Below are positions 43,201 to 51,915 of a stretch of DNA of 64,000 bases, piece by piece. Source of the stretch: Corallococcus caeni. Its GTDB lineage: Bacteria; Myxococcota; Myxococcia; Myxococcales; Myxococcaceae. The notes under the pieces are model-generated. The model made no database searches. It saw nothing but the letters and a program-made list of their open reading frames with translations, and had not been told where the DNA came from. The stretch's first letter is position 1. Each line of letters starts with the position of its first letter. Made by a program: the position numbers and the translations under genes. The stretch lies in NCBI RefSeq assembly GCF_036245865.1, contig NZ_BTTW01000002.1, positions 124,001-188,000 on the forward strand. Reading direction: 5' to 3'.

Positions 43201-44106
43201 ATGCTTCGTCACGTCGCGCAGCGCAGTGGCCGTGTCGCGGTGGTCCTTGGCACGCTGATGTCCCTGGCGGGCTGCAGCAGCAACGCCCCGGCTCCCGAGG
43301 AGCAGGCGCCCCAGACTCCGGCGGAGGAGACCGCCACCCAGCAGGCCATCCCGCACCGCGGCTGCGCCACCATCGAGCCGTCGGCCGATGAGAAGCTGGA
43401 GATTGAAGCCGCGATCGCGGGCCGCGTTCAGGCCAAGCGCGCGGTGGGCTCCGTGAACGTGCCCGTGTACTTCCACGTCATCAACAACGGCACCAGCGTC
43501 TCCAGCGGCAACATCCCGGACTCGCAGATCACCAGCCAGATGAACGTGCTGAACGCGGCGTACGCGAACACGCCGTTCCGGTTCACGCTGGCGGGCACGG
43601 ACCGCACCACGAACAGCACCTGGTTCAACCTGGCCCAGGGCAGCAGCGCCGAGCGCTCCATGAAGACCACCCTGCGCAAGGGCGGCAAGGAGTCGCTGAA
43701 CATCTACACGGCGAACCTGTCCGGCGGTCTGCTCGGCTGGGCGACCTTCCCCTCCAGCTACACCAGCAGCCCGTCCATGGACGGCGTGGTCATCCTCTTC
43801 AGCAGCGTGCCCGGCGGCACCGCGTCCCCGTACAACCTGGGCGACACGGGCACGCACGAGGTCGGTCACTGGGTGGGCCTGTACCACACGTTCCAGGGCG
43901 GCTGCGCCAGCCCGGGTGACTCCGTCAGCGACACGCCCCCGGAGGCGTCGCCCGCGTACGGCTGCCCCGCCGGCCGTGACACCTGCTCCGGCGGTGGCGC
44001 GGACCCCATCTACAACTTCATGGACTACAGCGACGACAGCTGCATGAACACGTTCACCGCCGGCCAGAGCGCCCGCGCGGACAGCCTGACCGCGACGTAC
44101 CGCTAA
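43201..44106 (+). CDS. M43-family (pappalysin/cytophagalysin) metalloprotease lipoprotein, copy 1
   Basis: This 301-residue protein has a lipoprotein signal ending SLAGC (Cys25), a short Glu/Pro-rich linker and a metzincin protease domain. The zinc site is H219-E220-x-x-H223-x5-H229 in [12 protein letters not shown], and the Met-turn is M274 in NFMDYSDD. Several Cys (about 235, 255, 262 and 281) should form disulfides as in the M43 family. AAGGAGTCGGG precedes the ATG. A near-identical copy follows 228 nt downstream with its own promoter and terminator. It probably digests extracellular or prey protein, or acts on surface proteins. Confidence 0.93.
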   Translation: MLRHVAQRSGRVAVVLGTLMSLAGCSSNAPAPEEQAPQTPAEETATQQAIPHRGCATIEPSADEKLEIEAAIAGRVQAKRAVGSVNVPVYFHVINNGTSVSSGNIPDSQITSQMNVLNAAYANTPFRFTLAGTDRTTNSTWFNLAQGSSAERSMKTTLRKGGKESLNIYTANLSGGLLGWATFPSSYTSSPSMDGVVILFSSVPGGTASPYNLGDTGTHEVGHWVGLYHTFQGGCASPGDSVSDTPPEASPAYGCPAGRDTCSGGGADPIYNFMDYSDDSCMNTFTAGQSARADSLTATYR

Positions 44107-44137
44107 AAAGAGCGGAGCGGCCGTGGCCGATGTGACG

Positions 44138-44174
44138 ACGCCGGGGTCCCCAAACAGGGGGCTCCGGCGTTTTC
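44138..44174 (+). terminator. Intrinsic terminator of M43 copy 1
   Basis: A 14 bp stem with two G-U pairs (44138-44151 with 44157-44170) encloses the loop AAACA and is followed by TTTT. It is closely related in sequence to the terminator after copy 2. Confidence 0.8.
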
Positions 44175-44271
44175 CATTTCCTGGATGAAACACGGACAGG
44201 CCGTATCCCGGCCTGTGACGCTTGGTTTGTCTTCAACGGGTTTCGCCGGGAATTCAATTTTACCGCACCCG

Positions 44272-44301
44272 TTGACTAGAACTGTTTCGTACGTGTATTG
44301 G
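44272..44301 (+). promoter_or_regulatory. Promoter of the second M43 protease gene
   Basis: TTGACT (44272-44277), an 18 bp spacer and TATTGG (44296-44301) repeat the arrangement in front of copy 1. Transcription would start near 44308, giving a leader of about 27 nt with TAGGAGTTGGG as ribosome site. Confidence 0.6.
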
Positions 44302-44334
44302 TGTCTCCCCCACTTTTCTAGGAGTTGGGAAACA

Positions 44335-45234
44335 ATGCTTCGTTTCGTCGCGCAGCGCAGTGGCCGTGTCGCGGTGGTCCTTGGCACCCTGATGTCCCTG
44401 GCGGGCTGCAGCAGCAGCGCCCCGGCTCCCGAGGAGCAGGCTCCGGCGGAGGAGACCGCCACCCAGCAGGCGGTGCCGCACCGTGGCTGTGCGACGGTCG
44501 AGCTGACCGCCGATGAGAAGCTCGAGGTTGACGCGGCGATCGCGGCCCGCGGCGTGAGCGCCAAGCGCGCGGTGGGCTCGGTGAGCGTGCCCGTGTACTT
44601 CCACGTCATCAACCAGGGCTCGGGCATCGCCAACGGCGACATCCCGGACTCGCAGATCACCGCGCAGATGAACGTGCTGAACGCGGCGTACTCCAACACC
44701 CCGTTCAAGTTCACGCTGGCCGGCACGGACCGCACCACGAACAGCACCTGGTACAACCTGCGCAGCGGCTCCGCGGCGGAGAAGAAGATGAAGTCCGCCC
44801 TGCGCAAGGGCACCGCCGCCGCGCTGAACATCTACACGGCGAACCTGTCCGGCGGTCTGCTGGGCTGGGCGACGTTCCCCTCCAGCTACACCAGCCAGCC
44901 CTCCATGGACGGCGTGGTCATCCTCTACAGCAGCGTCCCCGGCGGCACCGCGGCCCCCTACAACGAGGGTGACACGGGCACGCACGAGGTCGGTCACTGG
45001 CTGGGCCTGTACCACACGTTCCAGGGCGGTTGTAACAACCCGGGCGACTCCGTCAGCGACACGCCTCCGGAGGCCTCCGCCGCGTTCGGCTGCCCCGCCG
45101 GTCGTGACACCTGCTCCGGTGGCGGCGCGGACCCCATCTACAACTTCATGGACTACACCGACGACAACTGCATGAACACGTTCACCGCCGGCCAGGTGGC
45201 CCGCGCGGACAGCGTGACCGCGACGTACCGCTAG
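44335..45234 (+). CDS. M43-family metalloprotease lipoprotein, copy 2
   Basis: This 299-residue tandem copy of the preceding gene has the same lipobox (Cys25) and zinc motif [12 protein letters not shown] (H217, E218, H221, H227). It also shares the Met-turn NFMDYTDD. The copies differ mostly in the linker (a short deletion), in charged surface residues and around residues 95-105 and 140-165. That pattern suggests an older duplication with some specialisation. Start, ribosome site and promoter correspond to those of copy 1. The Cys pattern is the same. Confidence 0.93.
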   Translation: MLRFVAQRSGRVAVVLGTLMSLAGCSSSAPAPEEQAPAEETATQQAVPHRGCATVELTADEKLEVDAAIAARGVSAKRAVGSVSVPVYFHVINQGSGIANGDIPDSQITAQMNVLNAAYSNTPFKFTLAGTDRTTNSTWYNLRSGSAAEKKMKSALRKGTAAALNIYTANLSGGLLGWATFPSSYTSQPSMDGVVILYSSVPGGTAAPYNEGDTGTHEVGHWLGLYHTFQGGCNNPGDSVSDTPPEASAAFGCPAGRDTCSGGGADPIYNFMDYTDDNCMNTFTAGQVARADSVTATYR

Positions 45235-45261
45235 TCAGCGTCTTCGCTTCCTGAAGTGTCC

Positions 45262-45302
45262 GACGCCGGAGTCCCTTCTGCACGGGGGCTCCGGCGTCTT
45301 CC
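45262..45302 (+). terminator. Intrinsic terminator of M43 copy 2
   Basis: A 14 bp stem with one G-U pair (45262-45275 with 45285-45298) has a 9 nt loop and is followed by TTCCTTTTCC. It shares the core GACGCCGG/CCGGCGTC with the terminator of copy 1. Confidence 0.75.
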
Positions 45303-45390
45303 TTTTCCAGCGTGGACAAGCCGGGCCCGCGCTGGCCACAGTGGGGGACCGCCCTCCACTGCCCGGAGGGCTCCAGGAGGGTGTGGCGCC

Positions 45391-46554
45391 GTGAGAGACC
45401 TGTTGATGATTCCCGGGCCGGTGGACGTGGACGCGGAGGTGTTGCAGGCGCTGTCGGCGCCGGTGCCCGGGCACCTGGACGCGGGCTTCATCGCCACCTT
45501 CGGCCGGGCCCTGAAGCGCCTGCGCGAGGTGTCGCTCGCCCCCGGCGCGCAGCCCTTCGTCGTCTCCGGCAGCGGCACGCTGGCCATGGAACTCGCCGTG
45601 GCGAACCTCGTCGAGCCCGGCGACCGCGCGCTGGTGGTGAACACCGGCTACTTCAGCGACCGCATGGCCCACATCCTGGAGCGCCACGGCGCGAAGGTGA
45701 CGCACGTGCGCGCTGCCAGCGTGGGCGGCGCCCCGGAGGTGGCCCAGGTGGAGGCGGAGCTCCAGCGGGGCGGCTTCAAGCTGATGACCGTCACCCACGT
45801 GGACACCTCCACCGCGGTGCTCGCGCCCGTGGAGCCGCTGGTGAAGGCCGCGGCAAGGCACGGCGTCCTGGCCGTGGTGGACGGCGTGTGCGCCACCGCC
45901 GGGGAGTCCTTCCACCAGGACGCGTGGGGCGCGGACGTGTACCTCACCGCCAGCCAGAAGGCGGTGGGCGTGCCCCCGGGCCTGGCGCTCCTCACGGTCA
46001 GCCCCCGCGCGCTGGCCACCTGGAAGGCGCGCAAGTCCCCCGTCGCCAGCGTGTACGCGGACTGGGCGGAGTGGCTGCCGGTGATGGAGGCCTACGAGTC
46101 CGGCAAGCCCGCCTACTTCGCCACCCCGCCCACGTCCCTGGTGTGCGCGCTGGACGTGAGCCTGGGCCACATCCTCGCGGAGGGCATGGAGGCCCGCTTC
46201 GAGCGCCACCGCCGGATGGCCCGCGCCTTCCGCGCCGCCTGGAGCGCGCTGGGGCTCAAACTGGTGCCCACCTCCGAAGCCGTGGCCGCCAACACCCTGA
46301 GCGCCGTCTACTACCCGGACGGCGTGGACGCGTCCTTCGTGGGCCGCGTGAAGGCGCAGGGGGTGGCCATCGCCGGCGGCCTCCACCCGGAAATCAAGCC
46401 GCGCTACTTCCGCGTGGGCCACATGAACCGCGTCAGCGCCGGGGACGTGCTCGTCACCGTGGGCGCCATCGAGCGGGCCCTCCACGCCGCCGGCCACCGC
46501 GCCGCCGCCGCGGGAACGGGCCTCGCCGCCGCCCAGGCCGCGCTCTCCGGGTGA
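45391..46554 (+). CDS. Class V aminotransferase (alanine-glyoxylate / serine-pyruvate type)
   Basis: This 387-residue fold-type I PLP enzyme starts with MIPGPVDV, the typical IPGPT-like start of alanine-glyoxylate aminotransferases. SGSGTLAMELA lies near residue 59. D164 in AVVDGVCA binds the pyridine nitrogen, and the Schiff-base lysine is K190 in TASQKAVGVPPGLAL. The C-terminal FRVGHMN near 350 is also typical. Members convert glyoxylate and alanine, or serine and pyruvate, and some act in phosphonate breakdown; the exact reaction cannot be decided. The GTG start follows AGGAGG by 10 nt. A longer upstream frame crosses the preceding terminator and is rejected. Confidence 0.92.
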   Translation: MRDLLMIPGPVDVDAEVLQALSAPVPGHLDAGFIATFGRALKRLREVSLAPGAQPFVVSGSGTLAMELAVANLVEPGDRALVVNTGYFSDRMAHILERHGAKVTHVRAASVGGAPEVAQVEAELQRGGFKLMTVTHVDTSTAVLAPVEPLVKAAARHGVLAVVDGVCATAGESFHQDAWGADVYLTASQKAVGVPPGLALLTVSPRALATWKARKSPVASVYADWAEWLPVMEAYESGKPAYFATPPTSLVCALDVSLGHILAEGMEARFERHRRMARAFRAAWSALGLKLVPTSEAVAANTLSAVYYPDGVDASFVGRVKAQGVAIAGGLHPEIKPRYFRVGHMNRVSAGDVLVTVGAIERALHAAGHRAAAAGTGLAAAQAALSG

Positions 46555-46822
46555 GGCCCGGGTGAGGAGCCCGACCCCCACTTTTTTCTCAGGCTACGAG
46601 AAAAGCTGTCCGCACTCCCATTAGATTTGTGTAAGCTCCTGGATAATGTCAGGTACTTCCGGGCTTACTCGGATTCCTTGGCGTTTTAATGGAAATGTGT
46701 GAATAGGCTGCAAGGTGTGAGCGGGGCGTGGGCCCCGGCACCTGTGAGGGGGAAGGGCTGCGCTGGCGGACGGGACCCGTGGAACGGGTGGTCTGATTCC
46801 AGCGCCTGATGTGGAGGTGGGT
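46555..46822. promoter_or_regulatory. AT-rich intergenic region with inverted repeats
   Basis: This 268 bp segment includes a stretch (about 46575-46720) far richer in A and T than its surroundings. TTTTCTC (46584-46590) and GAGAAAA (46598-46604) form a 7 bp hairpin with a 7 nt loop just after the aminotransferase gene. GTAAGC (46631-46636) and GCTTAC (46663-46668) form a second dyad. The first may terminate transcription. The rest probably holds the promoter of the DUF2378 gene, but I cannot place the hexamers. Confidence 0.4.
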
Positions 46823-47452
46823 ATGGATCGCGGACCGGTGGAAGGTTCGTCGAGGGCGGCGGGCAGGGCGGAGGAGAGCGCGGCGTGGCACCTGACGGAG
46901 CGGTGCCTGGCCGCGACCCCGGAAGACGGGGCGCGGGGGATGTTCTTCCAGGGCGTGGTGGGCGTGGTGGGCTTCCTCCAGGGCGAGGCGGCCGCGGCGA
47001 AGTGCCTGTCGGCGTCCGGGCTGAAGGAGCTGAACCCCGCGGAGCTGTACCCGGTGACGCGCTTCCTGGCGATGTCCGCCGAGGCGACGCGGCTGCTCAG
47101 GCCCCAGCTGGGGGACTGGGCCCAGTCGCTGCGCTACATCGGGACGCAGGCCACGGTGGACTTCCTGGCCTCCATGTTCGGCCGGGACCTGATGCAGGCG
47201 GCCGGCCGCAACCCCCGGAAGATGCTCCAGCACATCGTCGAGAACTACCGCGTCGCGGTGAGCTACGGAGAGCGCGGGGTGCTCTGGACCGGGGACCACA
47301 GCGCCCGCTTCGTGATGCGCCGGGACTTCATGCCCGCGCCGTACCACGAGGGGGTGCTCCAGGCCGCCCTGGAGGCCGTGGGCGCCCAGGACATCCAGGT
47401 GCACGGGCGGCAGCTGTCCCTGCTGGACACGGAATACGACGTTTCCTGGTAG
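46823..47452 (+). CDS. DUF2378 (TIGR02265) family protein, myxobacteria-specific
   Basis: This 209-residue protein matches the myxobacterial DUF2378 family in length and pattern. Features include GMFFQGVVGVVGFLQGEAAAA near 40 (split here), YPVTRFLAMSAEATRLL near 79, a central helix with LRYIGTQATVDFLASMFG, and a beta-rich C-terminal half (FVMRRDFMPAPYHEGVLQAAL in part). The fold resembles heme-NO/sensor-like domains, but the function is unknown. The family is expanded in Myxococcaceae and is a good taxonomic marker. TGGAGGTGGGT precedes the ATG, which decides the start over an ATG 12 nt upstream. Confidence 0.88.
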   Translation: MDRGPVEGSSRAAGRAEESAAWHLTERCLAATPEDGARGMFFQGVVGVVGFLQGEAAAAKCLSASGLKELNPAELYPVTRFLAMSAEATRLLRPQLGDWAQSLRYIGTQATVDFLASMFGRDLMQAAGRNPRKMLQHIVENYRVAVSYGERGVLWTGDHSARFVMRRDFMPAPYHEGVLQAALEAVGAQDIQVHGRQLSLLDTEYDVSW

Positions 47453-47632
47453 TCCGGACGCACCCCACCCGCTGCGTGGGGCCCTCTGGCGGGACGTTCA
47501 CCAGCCACTGCTTGGTGCTGAACGTCCCCCATTTCTCCCGCTGGCGTGACAGGGAGGACCACTAGCATGTGGTGAGAGAGGCCCACACCCCATGGGAGGC
47601 GTCACGCGAATGGAGACAGGCGGGGCCCGGGT

Positions 47633-49261
47633 ATGACGCCCTTCCGGCTGTTGCTGGTGGAGGACAGCGTCAACGACGCGGCGCTGGTGACGGCGGAGCT
47701 GGAGCAGGCGGGCTACCTGCCCACGGCGCGGCGCGTGGACTCGCTGGAGGCGCTGCGGGAAGCGCTGGCCGCCGAGGCCTGGGACCTGGTGCTGTGCGAC
47801 TACCGGCTGCCGCGCTTCACCGCGCTGGACGTGCTGGCGCTGCTGCACGCGCACGGGCAGGACGTGCCGCTCATCGTCCTGTCCAGCCAGCTGAGTGAAG
47901 AGCAGGCCGTCACGCTGATGAAGGCGGGCGCGCGCGACTGCTTCTCCAAGGACCGGATGGCCCGGCTGGGCCCGGCGGTGGCGCGCGAATTGGAGGAGAC
48001 GCGCGTGCGGCGCGAGCGCGCGCGGGCGGAGGTGGACCGGGACATCCTGGCCCGGGCCAGCGAGCTGCTCACCGCGTCCCTGGAGCAGGCCGCGCGGTTG
48101 GACCAGCTGGTGCAGCTGATGGTGCCCCGGGTGGCGGACTGGTGCGCCTTCTTCCTCCAGGACCCGGACCAGGGCGGGCTGCGGCTGGTGGCGCTGGCGC
48201 ACCCGGACGCGGAGCGGCGCGCCCATGCGTGGAAGCTGGACCAGCGCTTCCCGCTGGACCCCCAGTCCGCCGCGGGCCCCGCGCACGTGCTGCGCACCGG
48301 CCAGCCGGAGTTCATGCCGGACGTGCGCAAGCGCCCGGAGCCCATCACCCGGGACGCCGCGCACCAGCGCGCCATCGAGGGGCTGGGGCTGCGCTCCGTG
48401 GTGAACGTGCCCCTGCCCGGCAACGAGGGCCGGCTGGGCGTGCTGTCCATGGGCACGCTGGGCGAGCGCCTGCTTTCGCCGGTGGACCTGGCGCTGGCGC
48501 AGGAGCTGGCGCGCCGCACGGGGCTGGTGCTGGAGAACGCCCGCCTCTTCCAGGAGGCGCGCGAGGCGGTGCGCCTGCGCGACGAGTTCCTCACCGTGGC
48601 CGCGCACGAGCTGCGCACCCCCCTCACCACGCTGCGGCTGCAGCTGGGCACGCTGCTGCAGCGCTCGGAGGCGCACCACCTGGAGCCGGACGTGGTGACG
48701 CGCCTGGAGCGCAGCGTGCGCCAGGTGCGCCGGCTGGGCACGCTGGTGGAGGGCCTGCTGGACGTGTCCCAGCTGTCGAGCGGCGAGCTGTCGCTGATGC
48801 CCGAGCGCTTCGACCTGGAGGAGCTGGTCGCGGAGGTGCTGGAGCGCTTCCAGGCGGAGGCCCGCGCGGCCGGCTGTGAGCTGCGCCAGTCCCCCCGCCG
48901 CGGGCTCTGGGGGACGTGGGACCGGCTTCGGGTGGACCAGGCGGTGGCGGCGTTGATATCCAACGCGCTCAAGTTCGGTCCGGGACGGCCAGTGGAGGTG
49001 GACGTGGGGCGGCAAGGGGGCTTCGCGCGCATCCAGGTGCGCGACCGGGGCATTGGTGTTCCCGTGGACCAGGTGGAGCGCATCTTCGAGCGCTTCGGCC
49101 GCGCGGTGAGCTCGCATTCGTATGGAGGCCTGGGCCTGGGGCTGTACCTGGCCCGCCGCGCGGCGGAAGCGCACGGCGGACGGGCCTGGGCGGAGCCCGC
49201 CACCGGAGAGGGCGCGCGCTTCACGCTGGAGCTGCCGCTGGAGAAGGAGACGCGCGAGTGA
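47633..49261 (+). CDS. Hybrid sensor kinase, REC-GAF-HisKA-HATPase
   Basis: This soluble 542-residue kinase has an N-terminal receiver (residues 4-120, acceptor D56 in LCDYRLP). The receiver's usual KP motif is a non-canonical SKDRMARL. A short coiled coil and a GAF-like domain follow (about 145-305, WCAFFLQDPDQGGLRLVALA, then VVNVPLPG). The HisKA domain has H325 in AAHELRTPL, and the ATPase domain has SNALKFG, RDRGIGVP and GLGLGLYLARR. The stop overlaps the next gene, a single-domain receiver, by 4 nt. The receiver at the front suggests input from another kinase. Confidence 0.92.
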   Translation: MTPFRLLLVEDSVNDAALVTAELEQAGYLPTARRVDSLEALREALAAEAWDLVLCDYRLPRFTALDVLALLHAHGQDVPLIVLSSQLSEEQAVTLMKAGARDCFSKDRMARLGPAVARELEETRVRRERARAEVDRDILARASELLTASLEQAARLDQLVQLMVPRVADWCAFFLQDPDQGGLRLVALAHPDAERRAHAWKLDQRFPLDPQSAAGPAHVLRTGQPEFMPDVRKRPEPITRDAAHQRAIEGLGLRSVVNVPLPGNEGRLGVLSMGTLGERLLSPVDLALAQELARRTGLVLENARLFQEAREAVRLRDEFLTVAAHELRTPLTTLRLQLGTLLQRSEAHHLEPDVVTRLERSVRQVRRLGTLVEGLLDVSQLSSGELSLMPERFDLEELVAEVLERFQAEARAAGCELRQSPRRGLWGTWDRLRVDQAVAALISNALKFGPGRPVEVDVGRQGGFARIQVRDRGIGVPVDQVERIFERFGRAVSSHSYGGLGLGLYLARRAAEAHGGRAWAEPATGEGARFTLELPLEKETRE

Positions 49262-49635
49262 GCCGGCCGCTGTTGGTGGTGGATGACGACACGGACCTGC
49301 GGGAGGCGCTGGAGGAGGTCCTGCGCGACGCGGGCTACACCGTGCTGGGGGCGGGCAACGGCCTGCAGGCGCTGGAGGTGCTCCGCACGGAGTCGATACT
49401 GCCTGCCCTGGTGCTGCTGGACATGATGATGCCGGTGATGGACGGCGCGACGTTCGGCCGCCAGATGCGCGAGGTGGACGCGTGGCGCGACATCCCCGTG
49501 CTCGTCTTCTCCGCCTCCGCCAACGCCCGCCAGGTCGCCGAGGAGATGGGCGCCTGCAGCTACCTGCGCAAGCCGGTGGACGTGGAGACGCTGCTCAAGG
49601 CCGTGGCGGCCCACAAGGCGCCGGAAGCCGCCTGA
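49258..49635 (+). CDS. Single-domain response regulator
   Basis: This 125-residue receiver has no output domain. The acidic pair is D9-D10-D11, the phospho-acceptor is D55 in LLDMMMPVMDG, S86 lies in FSAS, and the lysine is in LRKPVD near 105. It is probably phosphorylated by the hybrid kinase whose gene overlaps it by 4 nt (GTGA). Such receivers act as phosphate shuttles or bind target proteins directly. The GTG start is forced by the overlap. Confidence 0.92.
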   Translation: MSRPLLVVDDDTDLREALEEVLRDAGYTVLGAGNGLQALEVLRTESILPALVLLDMMMPVMDGATFGRQMREVDAWRDIPVLVFSASANARQVAEEMGACSYLRKPVDVETLLKAVAAHKAPEAA

Positions 49636-49681
49636 CACTCCGGGTATGTCCTTCCCTCGCGGGCGGCCCTGCTCGCGCGGG

Positions 49682-49711
49682 TTGACGCTGCGCGTGGGGG
49701 CTTGGTAAGTG
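49682..49711 (+). promoter_or_regulatory. Possible promoter of the antiporter gene
   Basis: TTGACG (49682-49687), 18 bp, then TAAGTG (49706-49711). It lies about 34 nt upstream of the ATG. The -10 match is weak. Confidence 0.35.
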
Positions 49712-49744
49712 CGTCCTTAACACTTTCCCAGCGAGGCCTGTCAG

Positions 49745-51910
49745 ATGAATCCTCACATGCTCGCCCAGCTCCTGGTCCAGCTCATCGTCATCATCGCGGT
49801 GTCGCGGTTGATTGGCCGCGGCGCGCGCTGGCTGGGGCAGCCCCTGGTCATCGCGGAGGTGGTGGCGGGCATCGCGCTGGGCCCGTCGCTGCTGGGCTGG
49901 CTGGCGCCCGGAGCCATGCACTGGCTGTTCCCGCCGGAGTCCATGCCGTTCCTGAAGATGCTGGCCGAGGTCGGCCTGGTGCTCTTCATGTTCCTGATTG
50001 GCCTGGAGCTGGACCCGAAGCTGCTGAAGGGGCGGGGGCACGCGTCGGTGGCCATCAGCCACTCCAGCATCGTGGTCCCGTTCGCCCTGGGCGCGGCGGC
50101 GGGCGCGCTGTGGCTCTACAAGTCGCTGTCCAGCCCGGACGTGCCGTTCTCCTCGTTCGTGCTGTTCATGGGCGTGTCCATGAGCATCACGGCCTTCCCG
50201 GTGCTGGCGCGCATCCTCAGCGAGCGCGGGCTCATGCAGTCGAAGCTGGGCGCCATCGCCATCGCGTGCGCGGCGGTGGACGACGTGACGGCGTGGTGCA
50301 TCCTGGCGTTCGTGGTGTCGCTGGTGCGCGCGTCGGACCTGGCGCACGCGGGGCTCACCACGCTGTTCGCGCTGCTCTACATCGGCTTCATGCTGTTGCT
50401 GGTGCGGCCGTTCCTCGCCCGGCTGGGCGCGCGCGTGGCCAACCGCGAGGGGCTCACCCAGAACGTGGTGGCCATCACGCTCATCCTCCTGCTCGCCTCC
50501 GCGTGGACCACCGAATACATCGGCATCCACTCGCTCTTCGGCGCCTTCATGTTCGGCGCGGTGATTCCCAAGGAGGGCGGGCTGGCGGCGGCGCTGGCGG
50601 AGAAGCTGGAGGACGTGGCCGTCGTGCTGCTGTTGCCCGTGTTCTTCGCCTTCAGCGGCCTGCGCACGCAGCTGGGCCTGCTGGACACCCCGGAGGCGTG
50701 GCTCACGTGCGGTGCCATCATCGTCCTCGCGTGCCTGGGCAAGTTCGGCGGCAGCGCGGTGGCCGCGCGCCTCACGGGCCTGCGGTGGAAGGAGGCGGGG
50801 GCCATTGGCGTCCTGATGAACACGCGCGGCCTGATGGAGCTCATCGTGCTCAACCTGGGCCTGGACCTGGGCGTCATCTCGCCCACGCTCTTCACCATGA
50901 TGGTCATCATGGCGCTGGTCACGACCTTCATGACCACGCCGTTCCTGCGCCTGCTGTATTCACCGGAGGAGCAGGCGCGCGAACAGCTGGTGCGGGCGCC
51001 GGAGCCGCCGCTGCCTCCGTCCGCGTACACGGTGCTGTTGTGCGTGTCGCACGGGCAGGCCGGCCCGGGCATGGCGGTGCTGTCGCGCGCGCTGGCGGGC
51101 GAGCGCAACGAGGCGAACCTCTACGCGCTGCACCTCCTGTCGCCGGAGCGGTCGCTCAAGGCCCGAGGGGACGAGGCGCTGGACCCGTCCGCCGCGCCCG
51201 GTGGCGCGCTGGCGCCCCTGGTGGGACGGGCGGAGAAGCTGGGCCTGTCGGTGCGCACGCTGTCGTTCGTGTCGTCGGAGCCCGCGCGGGACATCTGCCG
51301 CACGGCGCAGGCGAAGCGCGCGGACCTGGTGCTGCTGGGCTGGCACAAGCCGCTGTTCAGCCAGACGGTGCTGGGCGGCACCGTGCACGAGGTCATGCAG
51401 GAGGCGGGCGGCACGGTGGCGGTGCTGGTGGACCGCGGCCTGACGCAGGTGCGCCGGGTGCTGGTGCCCTTCGTGGGCAGCCGGCATGACCGGGCGGCGC
51501 TGGGGCTGGCGCGGCGGCTGGTGAAGCAGGCCGGCGCGGAGGTGACGGTGCTGCACGTGACGTCGCCGGATGGCGCGGGCGCGGGCCGGGCGCAGGTGGA
51601 GGAGCTGTTCCCCGCGGAGGAGGGCGCCTCCGTGAAGCTCAAGGTGGTGCGCCACGCGTCGCCGGAAGACGCGGCGCTGGAAGAAGCGAAGGCGGGTTAC
51701 GACCTCGTGGTGGTGGGCCTGGGGGCCGAGTGGGGCCTGGAAGACCGGTGGTTCGGCGTGCAGCGCGAGCGCATCGTGCGCGGCGCGCCCGCTTCGCTGC
51801 TGCTCGTGCGTCACCCGGAGGGGGCGGCGGTGCTGGCCCAGACGCCGGAGGGGGCCCGGACGCAGGGCTCGTCTCCGGAGACGACGCAGCCCGTCGGCGC
51901 GCGGAGCTGA
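49745..51910 (+). CDS. CPA2-family cation:proton antiporter with two C-terminal universal-stress domains
   Basis: This 721-residue protein has about 12-13 membrane helices (residues 5-410) typical of the Na+/H+ or K+/H+ exchanger domain. These include IGLELDPKLLKG near 81 and the ion-binding AAVDDVTAW near 177. Two cytoplasmic universal-stress-like domains follow (about 428-565, YTVLLCVSHGQAG, and about 572-700, VRRVLVPFVGSRHDRAA). Such soluble domains usually bind ATP or related nucleotides and gate the transporter. The following gene, 5 nt downstream, encodes an XRE-EIIA(Ntr)-like fusion, which suggests regulation of cation flux by phosphotransfer. The ion is not determined. Confidence 0.92.
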   Translation: MNPHMLAQLLVQLIVIIAVSRLIGRGARWLGQPLVIAEVVAGIALGPSLLGWLAPGAMHWLFPPESMPFLKMLAEVGLVLFMFLIGLELDPKLLKGRGHASVAISHSSIVVPFALGAAAGALWLYKSLSSPDVPFSSFVLFMGVSMSITAFPVLARILSERGLMQSKLGAIAIACAAVDDVTAWCILAFVVSLVRASDLAHAGLTTLFALLYIGFMLLLVRPFLARLGARVANREGLTQNVVAITLILLLASAWTTEYIGIHSLFGAFMFGAVIPKEGGLAAALAEKLEDVAVVLLLPVFFAFSGLRTQLGLLDTPEAWLTCGAIIVLACLGKFGGSAVAARLTGLRWKEAGAIGVLMNTRGLMELIVLNLGLDLGVISPTLFTMMVIMALVTTFMTTPFLRLLYSPEEQAREQLVRAPEPPLPPSAYTVLLCVSHGQAGPGMAVLSRALAGERNEANLYALHLLSPERSLKARGDEALDPSAAPGGALAPLVGRAEKLGLSVRTLSFVSSEPARDICRTAQAKRADLVLLGWHKPLFSQTVLGGTVHEVMQEAGGTVAVLVDRGLTQVRRVLVPFVGSRHDRAALGLARRLVKQAGAEVTVLHVTSPDGAGAGRAQVEELFPAEEGASVKLKVVRHASPEDAALEEAKAGYDLVVVGLGAEWGLEDRWFGVQRERIVRGAPASLLLVRHPEGAAVLAQTPEGARTQGSSPETTQPVGARS

Positions 51911-51915
51911 GCGCC

